Source: Odontesthes bonariensis (Eukaryota > Chordata > Actinopteri > Atheriniformes > Atherinopsidae). From it: DNA of 64,000 bases. The position numbers were made by a program, and so were the translations under genes. The stretch is from assembly GCF_027942865.1 (NCBI RefSeq), contig NC_134509.1, positions 33,592,197-33,656,196 of the forward strand. The letters are read 5' to 3'. Below are positions 37,201-51,000 of the stretch, one piece after another (the stretch's first letter is position 1; every line of letters begins with the position of its first letter). The notes beneath the pieces are model-generated. The model worked only from the letters and a program-made list of their open reading frames with translations, searched no databases and was not told the DNA's origin.

Positions 37201-40200
37201 ACACTCTTCACCATCATCATCGTCATCATCTTCCTCCAACGCAGCCATACTGAAGAGAGGAAAAAAAAAGGGCCTCAAAATGACCTTGTGTTTGCTACCT
37301 GCATGTTGGCTCTTTGTTTTTGCTTACAAGGATTTATAGAACTTCTTAGTTGCTAAAGAATGAATGCCTCTGACTAAGTTACTGGTGACATCAATTCAGG
37401 CTTTTCACACTTAATAGCAATCTTTGAGGATGGCAGCTAGGAAACAGTCTGCTATTACAGCTACCTCTCATGGGTAAAAAGTGCATCTTGTGACTGACAC
37501 AAAGCCTTAGAGAATGACAACTTTCCTTTCTTGAACTGTAAGTTTAATTCAAACCATCGCAGACCCTATCAATGCCAGACTTTCAACTTGTTCAGTTTAA
37601 AGTCATTCACCGGTTACATTTCTCTAAGACCAAACTGAACAGGATGTTTCCCTGTGTTTCTGCTACCTGTGATAAATGCAAATTAGATGACAGGACTCTG
37701 GGTCACCTTTTCTGGTCTTGCCCTAAGCTTCTGAGTTTTTGGGATGACATTTTCCACTTGTACAGTGTTATATACAGTAAACAGTTGATCCCTGACAGTC
37801 TTCTGATAATACTGGGCTGTTCCAACTTCTCTTTCACTCTTCCCTCATCATTACAACAAGCCCTCATGTTCGGTATGGTCGTAGCAAAAGGAGTCATTCT
37901 TAGAGAATGGAAATCAGTTTCTCCTCCCTCTTATATAAAATGGTTGAATGATATAGTTTCTTGTATTTATCTGGAAGAAATTCGATATACTCTGTCAGAC
38001 AAGTTCCTTGAAGTCTGGGGACCCTTTATTGAGTATATTAGAAACGACAGGCATCATGCTCTGGACTAGCTACACTGGACACTATTACTCTGTCTCATTC
38101 TTTTTTGTACTGTCTGCATTGTGCAGCTACTAATCTCCTACCTATGACTTTACCTGCTCCTGGCTCTTTGTACTCTTTCTCGGACTTTAAAATCCATCCC
38201 TGTTCCTTTGATTTGTTAGCACTGATATGCACAACTGTAACCTTTGCATGTCTATATTCCTGTGGGCTGACAGTTTGTTTTGTTGTATATTTCTTGTGTT
38301 TTATATGTGGTTTATACCTGAAAAACTTTATAAATAAAGTGTTAAAACAAACAAACAAACAAAAAAACAGACTTCTGTGAACCATAACTCACCTCTTTGC
38401 TACATCGTTGTCCACCAAGCTGCTGTCCACCACCACTATCTGTTTAGGGATGGACACGTGGACGTTCAGCAGTCCCAGAGTCATCAGACTGAGAGACGCC
38501 ACACAGGCTCCACCTGGATAGCTCAGAGAGAACCGCAGCATGTCTGACACATCTGGAGGATCCACTGAGGCTTGAGGAGCTGCACCCGAAGCGGCCGACT
38601 CTTCTGCTGGCTCTTTGGGTAGCTGATCTTCTGTCAGCTCTTTGTTTGATGACGCTTCATTTGATTCAGATGGGAGGGAATATTCTGGGTTCTTGTGTTG
38701 TTCTGATACGCTTATCTCCTCAGTTTTCTCATTGTTCGCGTCCAACTCCATCAACTTGTCTTCTCCTTCCATTTTACTTTGGACGTTTTCTCCTTCCTTT
38801 GTGGAGTCAACACGAGCAGCTTCTGGTTGTATCTGCGGTTCACCGACTTCTCTGCCGCCTTCCTTTCTTCCACTCTGCTTTTCTTTTCTTGCCGACTCTG
38901 TTTTTCTTTCCAACACTTCCTCGCCGTTCTGTGACCTTACTTCAGTCTCGTGGTGGAAAGTGGTGACGGGCCTTTCATCTTTGGTCCCGTTGGTGATCAA
39001 GCTCCTTAAGAAGCAGAAGGAGTCGGTGCACAATGACTGAGGAAAACGCCAAGAAAAAATCCTGTCAGGAAGAGGAAGGACACGTGAGGATTTCAATAGG
39101 TTTCTTCTTACAGCAAAAAACATTTGAAAATCATAAAAAATGTGCTTGCTGGCAGCTGGAACGGAAATGTAGTGAGTTGACTATAGATAAGAAGCAGGAT
39201 GTTCAATTATGTGAACTCGCTGATGCGACGTATGTGTGACAAAACAAACACGGGCAGAAAGACCTCAGTAACCCTCACTGTCTTCAAGTGGTTGCATACC
39301 TGTAGTAGGACTGGGACAGCTGGTAGGACATGGGTAAAATGGGCAGCGCTCGATTCTTCTTTGGCCCAAATGACTGATTGATACGGCGGCGGTTGACGAG
39401 GCGCCTCTTCCTGCATTGGATGAACACTTTGCACAGCAGCTCCTGGTCATACTTACTGTACGTGTGGAAGGTCTAAGAGAGAAATTAGTTTCTTTATTTT
39501 CTCTTTCTGTGAGAGGCCAACGATTTAAGGACAGAAGTATAAAACTATTTCAAACATAGACTTCTTTAAAAACATGTCAACGTGTCTTTTACTGTGAAAA
39601 TTTTAAGTTATGTTACAAAAAACAAAAAACACAGAGCTGCAAAGCAGAAGCGCCCCATCCCTGCATTCTATTGAATTGCCATCAGGGGGCGACAAATGTG
39701 TTAAAATAGATCTTTTTTTTTTTGACGTTTATGGAAAAAAATGACAATTTCTCATTTGATCTATGATCAAAGCAAACATTTTCTTAACGAGTTTACAGAC
39801 TCTCACTATTTTTACATCTCATTTAGAAAGGATGATCTACATTTTGTGAGCTACGGCTAGCCTAGAAATCTAGACGCCCCTAGCGGCCGCAAACAGCTTT
39901 TTGCTGTACGGGTCTGGCTTGCTAGGCTAAGCTACAGCCTGATTTTGATTAAAACTGAAAATATATTGTGTCAGGGTCTTCATTCGGGCAGGGCTTCACT
40001 GTGACTGACAACCTGATACCCAACAGGATCACTTAGTTTTTGCCATTTTCCTTCAAATCCATTGTTCGCTTGTAACTCCGAGGTTCATAAGAACAAAACA
40101 GTAATGGCCACTAAGCTGAAATCAAGGATTAAGTCCACAAGTCCAAGTAGGATCACTGTATCATTATCATTAATATTGTATTTGTGGTTATTCTATCTAT

Positions 40201-43200
40201 TTAAAAAATGCTTAAGATGACAACAGAAGATTTGATCCAAAATACACAGAAGAATTTGAAATATACTGTTTAAAGTGGCACAAACTCAGCGTTTGCCTCG
40301 ACCGAAGTGCTATAAATAAATAAATAAAGAACTCTCACAGAACCAGTATTTTGCTCAAAGAAAGGGTGACGATGATCCAAACAAAAACTGAAAGAATTTA
40401 AATTGCCGGAAAATGAATAAAAATTTTTTTTTTAAAAGTTCAAAAGCTTAAACGTTTGAATCCATCTGAATTCAGTAAGTAAATAAATGTTTGTTTTTAT
40501 GTTTTATCAGTTATCTGCGCTTCACATTTGCAGAACTTTTGCACAGTGTTTTATATTCTTAATTTCCTCACTGAAATGTTTTGGGATTCGGCTCACGGAA
40601 TTTATTTTGGGAGAGATTTCGTGAAAATGGGCATAAAACTGAAGACGGTACCTGAAAGGATCTGGAGGACTTCATCTGACTGTTCGTCATGGCCAGAGTG
40701 CTCTGGATCAGATTATGCAACACAATGCCATGAATGTCATCAATGCTGTTGAGGAGACACACAGACAGTTAACATCTGCCATGATGAAAGAAAAAAAAAA
40801 AAAAAAAAATGGCATTCAATGAAATTTGTCTGGATTATTACCTGTTGAGAGTGTCTTTGCATGGGACCTGTCTGCCATCATCTATTGCGGAAACCTTGTA
40901 CCTGTAAAACATGCATTGAGCAATTTACTTTGAGCGCGGATGCTTTTAAATCCGCACATCAAACCTCTTGCCAGTCTTACCGAGCGAAGAGCTGCTGTTT
41001 GGAGTCAGGCATGATCGCATTACGAGCGTTCATGACAGAGCTGAACTTCTTTCTTAGGAGCCTGACATACTCCGAGAACGCTTTGGCACAATCCTGAGAA
41101 GAAACGGGTGGAAATACTCAAATCTCAAGCCAAAAAGTCAGCCTTCAACAGACTCTACAAAGCAAGTACACGAACGAAGAGACACCTCAGGTTTGTCGGG
41201 GTCGGAGGGTTTCTTCTCCTCCAACAGCCTCATCATCGTTTTGTCCTGGTACACCTCAGCCAGACAAATCCTACACCGCAGAGACTTGTTGAGTAAAACC
41301 TCACGAGAGACCGATTAAAATATGTTTCTGTCTACCGTCTCTACCCACCTGTAGTTTAGAAGCGTCTGAGGATTTTTGAGGATGTATCTTGAACGACGTC
41401 CGACAGCAAGAGATGTTTTATCTACCGATATCTCAAACTCCGCATGTAGCAGATCTCTTACCACACAGTAAGGTATGAACGGCCTTTTTAACTGCAACAC
41501 ATGGAAAAAAAAAGGGCTTTACAATTCGATCCAGAAGAGGATGATTAAGAGTGAATGGAAAAATGCACGAGAGTCAGCAAACACGACACAGTCTTTATTT
41601 AATTGAGTAGTCATTCATTTGTGCAATTTTTGTTGGATTCATCACAATAATGGAATTTTTCTGAGTACGCAGCATAGAACAAACAAACAGAAAATTAGGG
41701 CCCTATACTAAGACTGCCTGACAGTTTTCTGTAGAACTGAGTGGACATGTATTTGTGCGAGTACCTTGCTATTGAGCAGGAATGAGGCCACAGAGCAGAG
41801 CATCATCAGTGAGTCCTCCCGTATAGACCAGTAGACTCTCTGTTTGGTCATCATTTTCAAGGCCTTGTGGTCAGCCTCATCGTGGGCAGGAGTACGTTTT
41901 TTAGGCTCTTCAAGACAAACAACACAGATATTCTGTCAGCTTTCCATTTTCAGGCCTACATACTTCAGGGTAAACCACACACAATGCACCTTTCCTCTTC
42001 TTGCGTGAGCCCTTGACGACCTCCTTTTTGCTCCTCTTTCTCTTCTGTCCCTTTCCTCCGACAACCTGCTGGTTTCTGGAGGCCGGCTCTACATCCACCT
42101 GGAGACGAACACACCACAGAAAATACAGTACAGTGTAAATGCCCTCTAAAAATGTCTTCACACATTCAGGACATTCAGCTGAGGTCATTACCGAGTGGAC
42201 AAAAACCGTTCAACCCATAAATGAATGTGTCTTTGTTGACAAAGCATTTCAACATTCTGTGGCACAGCCTGCAGTAACACAGTTTTCTTTATACTGGGTG
42301 TAATATAATAATGAGAAATTTAACGAAAACATGCCGGCCAAAGCCTACAGAGGGGTAAATTCGACTGTATGTGGTTCGTAGAGTTCTTCTGCCCATACAA
42401 TTTGTACTAGTGTGGTCTTTCTCAGTAGAACAGAAAAATAGTTCACCTGCTTCTCAAACCACATCTGTCTCAATAATCTCAAATAGATGAATGAATTCAT
42501 AGTAAATAATCTAGAAGTCGCACCTCAACATGTTCTGTCATCAGGGGCCGCTTGTTGGTCAAATAACGAGGTGAAGTGTTTCCTCCTGTTGTAGAAATCG
42601 CTGTTGTTAAGTTTAGGCACAATGTCACATTGTAACAAGCTTCACAAAGAGCTGTGCAAGGTTTGAATACAGAAAGTGGTTTAAAGGAAATGTACCGTCT
42701 TCCAGGAAACTCACCAGCTTGGAGAGCAATTCTCAGAGCATTTTTACAGACGAGGCTCCTCAGTCTGATCTTGATCTGTGGCTCCTCTGAACCACTTGGC
42801 TTCTAGAAATTATAATAGAAGTTCAAAGTGCTTTCAGTCTGTATGGCAGGCGTATGTATAGGCAGTGGAAATCAACAAGCTTGCGTTTTGAGTAAATACC
42901 GTTTTACAAGCCAGCAGGTGATTGGTCCAATACCAGTTGCGTTTAAGATGACCAAAAAATTCAGAGTCCAGACCTCCTGCTCCTTTACCGTCTCCTGGTA
43001 TCGACCCGTCGTCACACACGTCAAAACTGCCCCTGATGGTGTTCGTACGGAGAAGCATTCGTTGGTTTGACTTTGCACGCATGAACTGTGTCCGTCATGA
43101 ATTTAAATGCATTTATGATCACAGCAGATTTTTTTTCACAATGCGAGTTTGCAGCTGACGTGATGCCAAATACAAGCAAGTGTGGCATAAATGTCATGTT

Positions 43201-46200
43201 AGTCCTAAATGGTAAAATCCATATTTTCAAACCAGTAAAGATGAGGATACTTAAGCTCTACTTAAAGTAATGCAATTATAAACTTGTATTTAAAGGCGCT
43301 CGTGTCACTTTTCTTTCTCCATTCTTTTAAATCTCCATTTTAAGTCAAAACATTGTGATACTCCACTTACTTTAGCAGGTAGGCCATTCCTACAAACACA
43401 CTGCGATCATGAACAAACGAAGGAGCTTCATCCTCTGCGACATTTCTCTTATTACGAATGACCCCTTTTAAAAGCAAGGCAAGAGATAATTGATTCACGT
43501 CATCAATCTTTTTTTTTTATCTTTTTTTTTACAGCATTCATTGCTCTGAGTAAGCATGCAGATGTGTTTTTCACATGTTTGTACCCAGTGGTGTATTGAG
43601 GCAGACACACATCATGTCAAACCAGTAGCTCTCCACATCCTCAGCAGTGCTGAATGTGTACTGGCGCCTCTCAAATGGTTTGTCGGGAGACTCTGCGACC
43701 AGCCAGTAGTGAGGCTCAGTGTTGGTGGTGTCAACAATCGTGGCGTTGCGCTTCAGATACACAAACACCTGGATCAGAGTGAGGAGAGAAAGAATAAAAA
43801 CGTGTGAGAAGAAAATCCGCTCAGGTTTTGCTGCTTCTTTTTTGTTTTTTTTCCACCTCCATTTACCATTAACTTAAAGGGATAGTTCACCTCTTTTGAC
43901 ATGAAGCTGTATGACATCCCATATTAGCAATATCATTTATGAACATTTTCTTACCCCCCGCTGCGTCCTGTGAGCAGAGTTCCAGCCTCGTTTTGGCGTT
44001 GATGAAGGTAGTCCGGCTAGTTGGCTGGGGCCACAAAAATAAAGCGTTTTGCTTCTCAAAACAAAAGAGTAATACATTTGCATCACAAAATCGTTCTCCA
44101 GGAAAAAGTCAGTCCTAACAATCACTTGGCGCTATTTGTCTGCACGGTCTACACAGCACGCAGTGATACGAAGGGAGAGAAAATAGCACCAAGCGATTGT
44201 GAGGTCTGACTTCTTCCTGGAGAACGATTTTGTGATGCAAATGTATTACTCTTTTGAACGCATATTGTTTTAAGAAGCAAAACGCTTTATTTTTTAAACC
44301 CCAGCCAACTAGCCGGACTACCTTCGTCAACACCAAAACGAGGCTGGAACTCGGCTCACAGGACGCAGCAGGGGGTAAGAAAATGTTCATAAATGATATT
44401 GCTAATATGGGATGTCATACAGCTTCATGTCAAAAGAGGCGAACTATCCCTTTAAATTCATCCTACATGTTCAATTGTTGCTCATTTCCCAACACTTCCA
44501 TTCCAAAACTAAAAGCCGTAATGCAATCATTAAATTCATACCCAGCATCACAACAAAAATCAGCACCAACATTTGTTTTGCTTTATCATATTCTTTCTTT
44601 GTGCACTTGCAGTAAAGGACTCGATGCGATGATGATGCTCAGTACCTGGTCCTTCTCTTTGAACTTCTCTACAAGTCCAAACTGCAGCAGACCCATGTAG
44701 GCCAACCTCTGCAAGTTCTCGTGAAACGAGTGAATGTATTTCCTACAAAAAAAAACAAACAAACATTGTGCTTCAGCTTTTAGCGACAGTGTTGCTGTGT
44801 TGCAGAGAGAAAAATGACCACGTAAGAGTGAACAGGAAAAAGAAGTCACCGTTTATAAAGAAGCTGTCTTTTCATTCTCGCAGGCAGTGCTCTAACAAGA
44901 CAGTGTTGCTTAATGGGGTCACTGAGATATTCCTCCAGCCCATCAACCTGTGGACACATGTCAGGCATGTACGGTTACATACTGTGTGGTGTTCCATCTT
45001 TCACATGAGCTGCGAGATATGGAATTATTATATCGATTAACACTCTTTTTACCCCTCTTCTTTGACTGCTTTTAACTGTTTTAATTTTTGTTCTATTTTT
45101 TTATTCTCTTTAAATTGCTTGTTTTTATGCTGCTTTATGCTGTTCTTTTAAATGCCTTGTCTTTATGTAAAGCACATTGAGTTGCCTGTGGTATGAAATG
45201 GGCTATATAAATAAAGATGCCTTGCCTCATTAAACTAAAATCATTCACATTTAGTCACCAGTCATTAAATTGACATATTTAGCAGCTGGCCAAGGTTTTG
45301 TTGTCAGCCAGATGGCCTTATATTGGACTCTAGAATATTTTGGTAAACAGGTGTTCAGGTCCTGTGGCTGAAAAACAAGCCCAAATCATCAGCCCTCCTC
45401 CACCGTGCTTGACAGCTGGTATGAGGTATAGCGGCCAAACATCTCCACTTTTTCTAATTTACTGTCATGAACTTTAACATTCAACACTCAGAGACGGCTT
45501 TATAAACTTTTCCCAGAATGATGGCAGCAACAATTGGTTCTCATTGTTGATGTCTTTCCTCCTTGGCATTGTGTTAAAACTCTCCTGACTGCATGCACCT
45601 GAACATTATGCATCCAGCAGGAGAGATTTCCTGTCGGGTAACACGTGGCATCAATTTCTCCCTTTATTAACTTTTTTTTAATGTATCTGAATTAGTACGA
45701 ACAACTTCCACACAGAACAGGTCTTTGCCTACAGATCTGTGACACGTTGTCTGGATATTTGGTGGCTAAAATGGAAACCCACAAATGTTAATTCATTAGA
45801 CAAGCAAGTGGGTTGTAAGACTGATCGAACACAGCAATCACAAATGGAACCTGAAGATTATGCCACCATAAAATGACTTTTTTTCCCACATGTCTGGTCA
45901 GTGAGATGTATTAGACTGCAGCCTTTTAAAACCTGAAGAAAACTTTGATCTCACCTTGTAATTGATTTGTGTGAACTGCACAAAAATGGACAGAGGCAAA
46001 CAGAGGAGCAGGTCGCCAACCATTGCCCAACCACTGATGAAATCCTTGTGTACACGGACAGGAGGCACGAACCTCTTCCACGATTCCTCATCAACATACA
46101 CTGTAAGAAACACCAAACTGCTTAGTATGGGAAAATTAGTAGAAAATTAGGGACAGATAATGAATGAAGAAACTATTAGGAGTTCAAATGAAAGCCTCTT

Positions 46201-47961
46201 GGAGATTCATAGTTCTTATACAATGCTCTCACCTTTCATGTCGGACTCAGATTGACCGGGTTTTGATTTCTCATTCAGCGGCTCCTCTTCATTATCTGAC
46301 GTCTCATCCAAGTTCGACACAGTTGAGCTTTCTTTATCTTTCAGGTTCTGTTTTGCTTGGTCGTTCGGGTGTTTGGCGTCACGACTAGAGCTGTTTGGGT
46401 CTGTTGCCATTTGACTGGCTGAATCAGTGGAGTGATCTCGGACCGGGTGCCCATAGGCGAGGTACCAGAGGAAGTTATGAATGAGACGCAGACGATGCAT
46501 CTTGGGTTGGAACCCCAAAGTCTTACCCAGTCCTCGAACTATAAAAACAGAGACAGAGAAATGTAAGAAACTCAAAAGACAGAGGTCAGTCATTTCCTGT
46601 CTTATATCATAGCAAAATATTTTTGGAGTGTTGACTGTTGATTAAACATAGCCTTGGCTAAATCCAAAATCCCAATCAGAGATCGGGTTACATTGTGAGC
46701 GCAGGTTTTATTCATCGGGTTCAAATGCACAGATAGCGTGCTGCTTAGTTCAGTGGGAAGATGTTATAATGCAGAGCTGTAAAGAACATAAACTATGAGT
46801 GCTGGACAAATACATTCATTTCACCATTGACTGCACTCTCAGTGCCTTGCTGGTGTTTTCTGGTGTGACAGCTGCACCTTGGAGCTTTTGAACTTTTTAT
46901 TGAATACAACAAGCATTTTATTCTAGAAGTGATCAACTGTCTTCAGCAGCGTATGACAGACTCAGTCGCGTAAATATTTTATCTCGCATTAGCACAGGTT
47001 TTATTATATATTTTATTTTGTAAAAGAAAGTAATCGATGGAGAAGGGTATGGAACTTTTACTCGGCCATTTTCATTTTAAAGTTCTTCCAGACGGCGGAG
47101 TCGACAGAACCAAAGTCATCTGTAAACACTGCCAAGTTGAATTGTCTTCTCACCGTAGTAGTTCCAGTCTAAAATATCACTTAAAGGCAAAACACACAAC
47201 TGATAGCAGCAAGTCATTCAAGGAAACAGACAGTGGAGCGAGGCTTCTACATAAAAATGCTGATGTTCAAAGTGTGTTTGCACAACAAATATTATGGCAC
47301 TTTATGGCAGCACATTTAAAATAAAACTAAATGCTAAAAGCTATACACTATTTTTGAATTCATTTTTGGATTTTGCGTACAAATGCGATTAATCGTGATT
47401 AATCAGGGAAATCATGTGATTAATTAGATTAAAAATTGTAATTGTTGCCCAGCCCTAATAATCATACAGCCTCCCTTTGGCAGGTAAAGTGTGTATGTTA
47501 CCACGGTGACAGTGCCAAGTAAAAAGAGACCTCATCATGACACTGAAAACTTTAGGATTCAGGATCAACATGCTATGGTTTGTAGTACACCCGACCAAAT
47601 GTTCTTTCTCGTTATAGTCTATTAAATTCAATGAAAAAGAACCTGTTGTGGGCTTGAAGTCCATGCCGTCTTCACCAATTCCACCTTTTGGAAGTGATAA
47701 GGAGTTTTGTTGTTCTCTGGCTTTCTCTTCAGCCTGCTGCTGTCTGTAGGACAGGAGACAAAATGGCACAGAAATGGTGTAAAATGCATTTCAATATAGT
47801 TACAACAGCATTCGGCTCCCAAAAGAAACGCACAAGAACCAGGTTCTTTCTTTTTAAGGACTTGCAAACAAACTTAATATCTGGAGCCCATACTTGCTCT
47901 TCGATCTGATTCATATTTAGCCTTTGGCTTTCTCAGTTCTGCACATCAGAACTTTGAGTTC

Positions 47962-48022
<61 letters not shown>

Positions 48023-51000
48023 GGTGGACTTTGGGGACTTAAGTTATCTGAATGGGTCAAAAATGAAATACTTTTCACAGATTTGATTTGAAGTTAATTC
48101 GTATGTTCTTACCGTACAGCTGAGTAAGAGCTGGAGATTTTGAACCGGACTTGCTCAATAAGTTGACCAACCCTGTCGTCGTTGGGTTGAATGGATGGAT
48201 GAACTACCATGTCAACCTACATGTGCCAGAAGATCAGAAAGGAAAATCAGGCAAAAAGAACCCCCAACGTTTTATTGTTGTTGTGTTATTCCACTGATTT
48301 GCAGGGCAAACATTCGTCACTACATGGTTATCCAGCCATCTCTCTCTTTACATCTCCCTAACTGTAACCTCAGATGATGATGCATTCACTGATCCTCATT
48401 AAGTGGGAAGTGGAAACTCTTTTGCTCTTGCTTTGACAACAACATCAAATCTCAATATTAACATATCAATTATCACTTAACATAAGTAATAAATAAACTA
48501 ATAAAGATCTACCAGTACTCTGTTCAATGTTTTATATCCTGACAATGGAAATCTGAAATCTGATCAGCGTTCTTAAATCTTTTTACTGGTGGAAAGTTAT
48601 AAATTCTTATTTTAGATGAGGCAGACCCTGAGTAAGACAGTCAGTCACACAACGACCTAAAATGATCAGTTTGAATAAAAGTGTCTAATAACGGATGAAA
48701 AAGGAGTTGCTGTAGTGTCTCTTCGTATTATTTTGACCAAAGCATGTTACAGGTATTTCATTAAGACCTCAGGAAGTTGTACCAGCTTGCAAAAAAGGGC
48801 ATAAAATGTACCTTCTTGGTGATCCCGTCCTGTATAACAGTAGTTGTGTACATCTTGAGCAGGCCTTCTTTAGATAGAGTTTGGACGAGACGTGAAATAG
48901 TCTTTTTGCAACACTTCGAACTGAACCCATCCTGCTTCTCTTCATCACTGATCATCTTCTGCAGCCTATAAAAAAAGAATAAATACATAAAAATAAAAAG
49001 TTGATATTTTGTTTGAGGAATATCTCTTAACGTGGAATGAAATGCATCCAAAAAGTAAACTTTAGAATCTAAAATGAACTGACGGGAAAAGGCCCTCTAT
49101 GATTTTAAACTTTTGGACAGCCTCGACAATCAGGTTCTTCCTCTTTAACAGGCGGTACGTCTCGTGAGACCTCTGGTGGGACAAGAAGAGGAGCAGGTCA
49201 AATTTCAACCTATTCTAGTCAGAGGGAAAACAAACCACAGGCACCGATCCATCAGACTCACCTGTGGCTGGAAAACACTATCGACAAGCAAAATGCTGTT
49301 CTCTGCCGGGTTATCAGCTGTGTTTAAATCCTCACTCTGAGGCAAAGGACTGGCATGACTGGAGTTGGATTGTTCTTGCTCTTTAACCGACGCTTGGTCT
49401 GATAGAAAAAAAAATTAAAATCCAAATTACAAATGAAAGCAGAACAAACATTACCCCGACAAACGGAAACACAAATAGTCCTGTGTAAAATACGTCTTGT
49501 TTCACTGTTTGTTTGTTTTAATCACACATCCTACATCTGAGGTCAAAAACAGAAGAAATAGAAATAAATATGACACAATAAAACATAGAACTGCGATGCC
49601 AGATCATTCTGCCAAAACCAAAGAACCAGCTGAAAATGCAGTTGATCTTCCAACAAAAACACTGCAAACAGCGTGCAAACAGAAATGTTTTTATATTGTT
49701 TAATCTCAGCGCTCTACTCTGCCCTGTTGTAGATCATAGCCGGTGGTTATAGATCAACTGAAAAGCTAAAAAACAAACTCTACTCTACATGCAAACAGGC
49801 AGACATAGTTTGTGACCATCTTATGAACGTAATGCAGAATTAATTATAAGAGGATTGAAAAAGAAAAAGGACTTCTATACAGGATGATTATTGAATTCAT
49901 ATTCATCAGTTAGACAGGAACACGTCTTCAAATGAACGCTTGTGTTTTAATAACCAGTGCACTTTCAGATAAAGTTGGGTGTGCAGATTCTTTCTGCCAC
50001 CTAAATACACAGAAAAACCCTTGCTTCTTCTCTTATGTTTGACGGGTTCTGATGCATAGCTCGAGTTCAGCTGATAATGTCCATTACTGAGAATTACCTG
50101 GAGCTGGAGTGGACACAGAGTCAGGTTCCATACTGGTCACTGATCCACTGCATGCCAGAGTATCCCCTGAGACACGACAGGAGTTTAAATCATAGACGGT
50201 TGTAATAGACTATCAAGCCAATACTTTATCACAGGTCAGAAATGATGATGTGCAAAGATAAAAATGAATGCTCACATTTGGCTGGTGTAGGTTGGAGGAC
50301 GGGAATGCCGGGTTGTGTCTGGTTTGTTGTCACATTGTGTTTTTCTGGTGATTCCTTTCTTTGTGCTCCTGATTTTCCTTTTGTTTCATCTTTTCTTCCA
50401 ATCACGTCTTGATCCCCTCCTCCATCATCACACTTCTCTTTTTCCTCCTCTGCGTTTTTATTCTTGTCTACACCTGCTTTTTTGCTTTTCTTGGCAGCAG
50501 GAGTTTTCCCCTTTTTGTTTGCTGGCAACTTTGAGGACGTGGCATCTGAAATTTCGGGCGCAGAGGAGTAAAGCAGTTTCTTCCGTTCCTGCTCTTTAGC
50601 AAAGAGCTGGAGTTGATCACTGACTCCCACACACCTGCCAAGAGATGAGAGTGGAACAAATCATTCTGAATAATCATAAATAACAAGTATAATGAACAAA
50701 TCTCATCATTTGATAGGATTTGATATTACTAAGTGCTGAAGCAAGGATTCAGAATTATATTTTAGTTTGTGGATACAAACCTGTGGCTGATAAATTTTGT
50801 AGTCCTCTGCCGACCCTCATCCTCCATAAATCCCTGCAGGATAAAAGTCATCACAAATAATTAACTGAAAAGTAGAAAAACTTACATAGAGAAGTTTAAA
50901 ATTATAGTTATCCTTGTGGCTCTGTGAGAGTGAACGCATTAAATGCTAATTTCCAAGACATTTAGTCACAGGAATTTTTCCTTCCAAGAAAATAAAGGGC

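Larger units (their letters stand above)
31288..39061 (-). other. gtf3c1: gtf3c1 exons 34-40 (residues 1488-2204)
   Basis: Exons: 38393-39061, 37113-37249, 36292-36396, 35671-35960, 33573-34123, 33275-33461, 31288-31500. Exon 34 (669 bp) holds a Glu/Lys/Ser/Pro-rich insertion between [15 protein letters not shown] and the conserved [11 protein letters not shown], much longer than in human. Exon 35 has a DDDDDDGEE run. Exon 38 holds a second low-complexity acidic region. Exons 39-40 encode the conserved C-terminus ([33 protein letters not shown]). Confidence 0.92.
39300..46100 (-). other. gtf3c1: gtf3c1 exons 18-33 (residues 883-1487)
   Basis: Exons: 45955-46100, 44850-44947, 44646-44742, 43585-43768, 43371-43464, 42900-43026, 42715-42802, 42524-42585, 41990-42098, 41765-41907, 41349-41491, 41186-41270, 40981-41093, 40842-40901, 40652-40745, 39300-39472. 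They encode the central conserved core ([56 protein letters not shown]; the basic KRKRSKKE stretch; [29 protein letters not shown]). The exon 23 acceptor (GGGGCAG|T) has a weak pyrimidine tract but is the one that keeps the frame. Confidence 0.9.
46233..50634 (-). other. gtf3c1: gtf3c1 exons 10-17 (residues 443-882)
   Basis: Exons: 50276-50634, 50098-50166, 49262-49398, 49084-49172, 48812-48965, 48113-48216, 47643-47743, 46233-46538. Exons 10-12 encode a poorly conserved Lys/Glu-rich linker. Exons 13-15 encode the conserved [23 protein letters not shown] and [17 protein letters not shown] region. Exon 17 starts with [17 protein letters not shown] and ends in an acidic Ser/Glu-rich linker. Confidence 0.9.

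Noticed and set aside
37572-38069. 165-codon open frame as a host gene
   Set aside because: Its Cys/His motif and sequence match an L1-type ORF2 C-terminus, with LINE 3' tail following.
39850-39935. Small inverted repeat around GGCTAGCCTAG
   Set aside because: Imperfect and short; possible MITE scrap but no target duplication could be read.
47037-47324. BED zinc-finger gene in a gtf3c1 intron
   Set aside because: It lies within transposon ends and has two sister copies; it is a truncated transposase, not a host gene.
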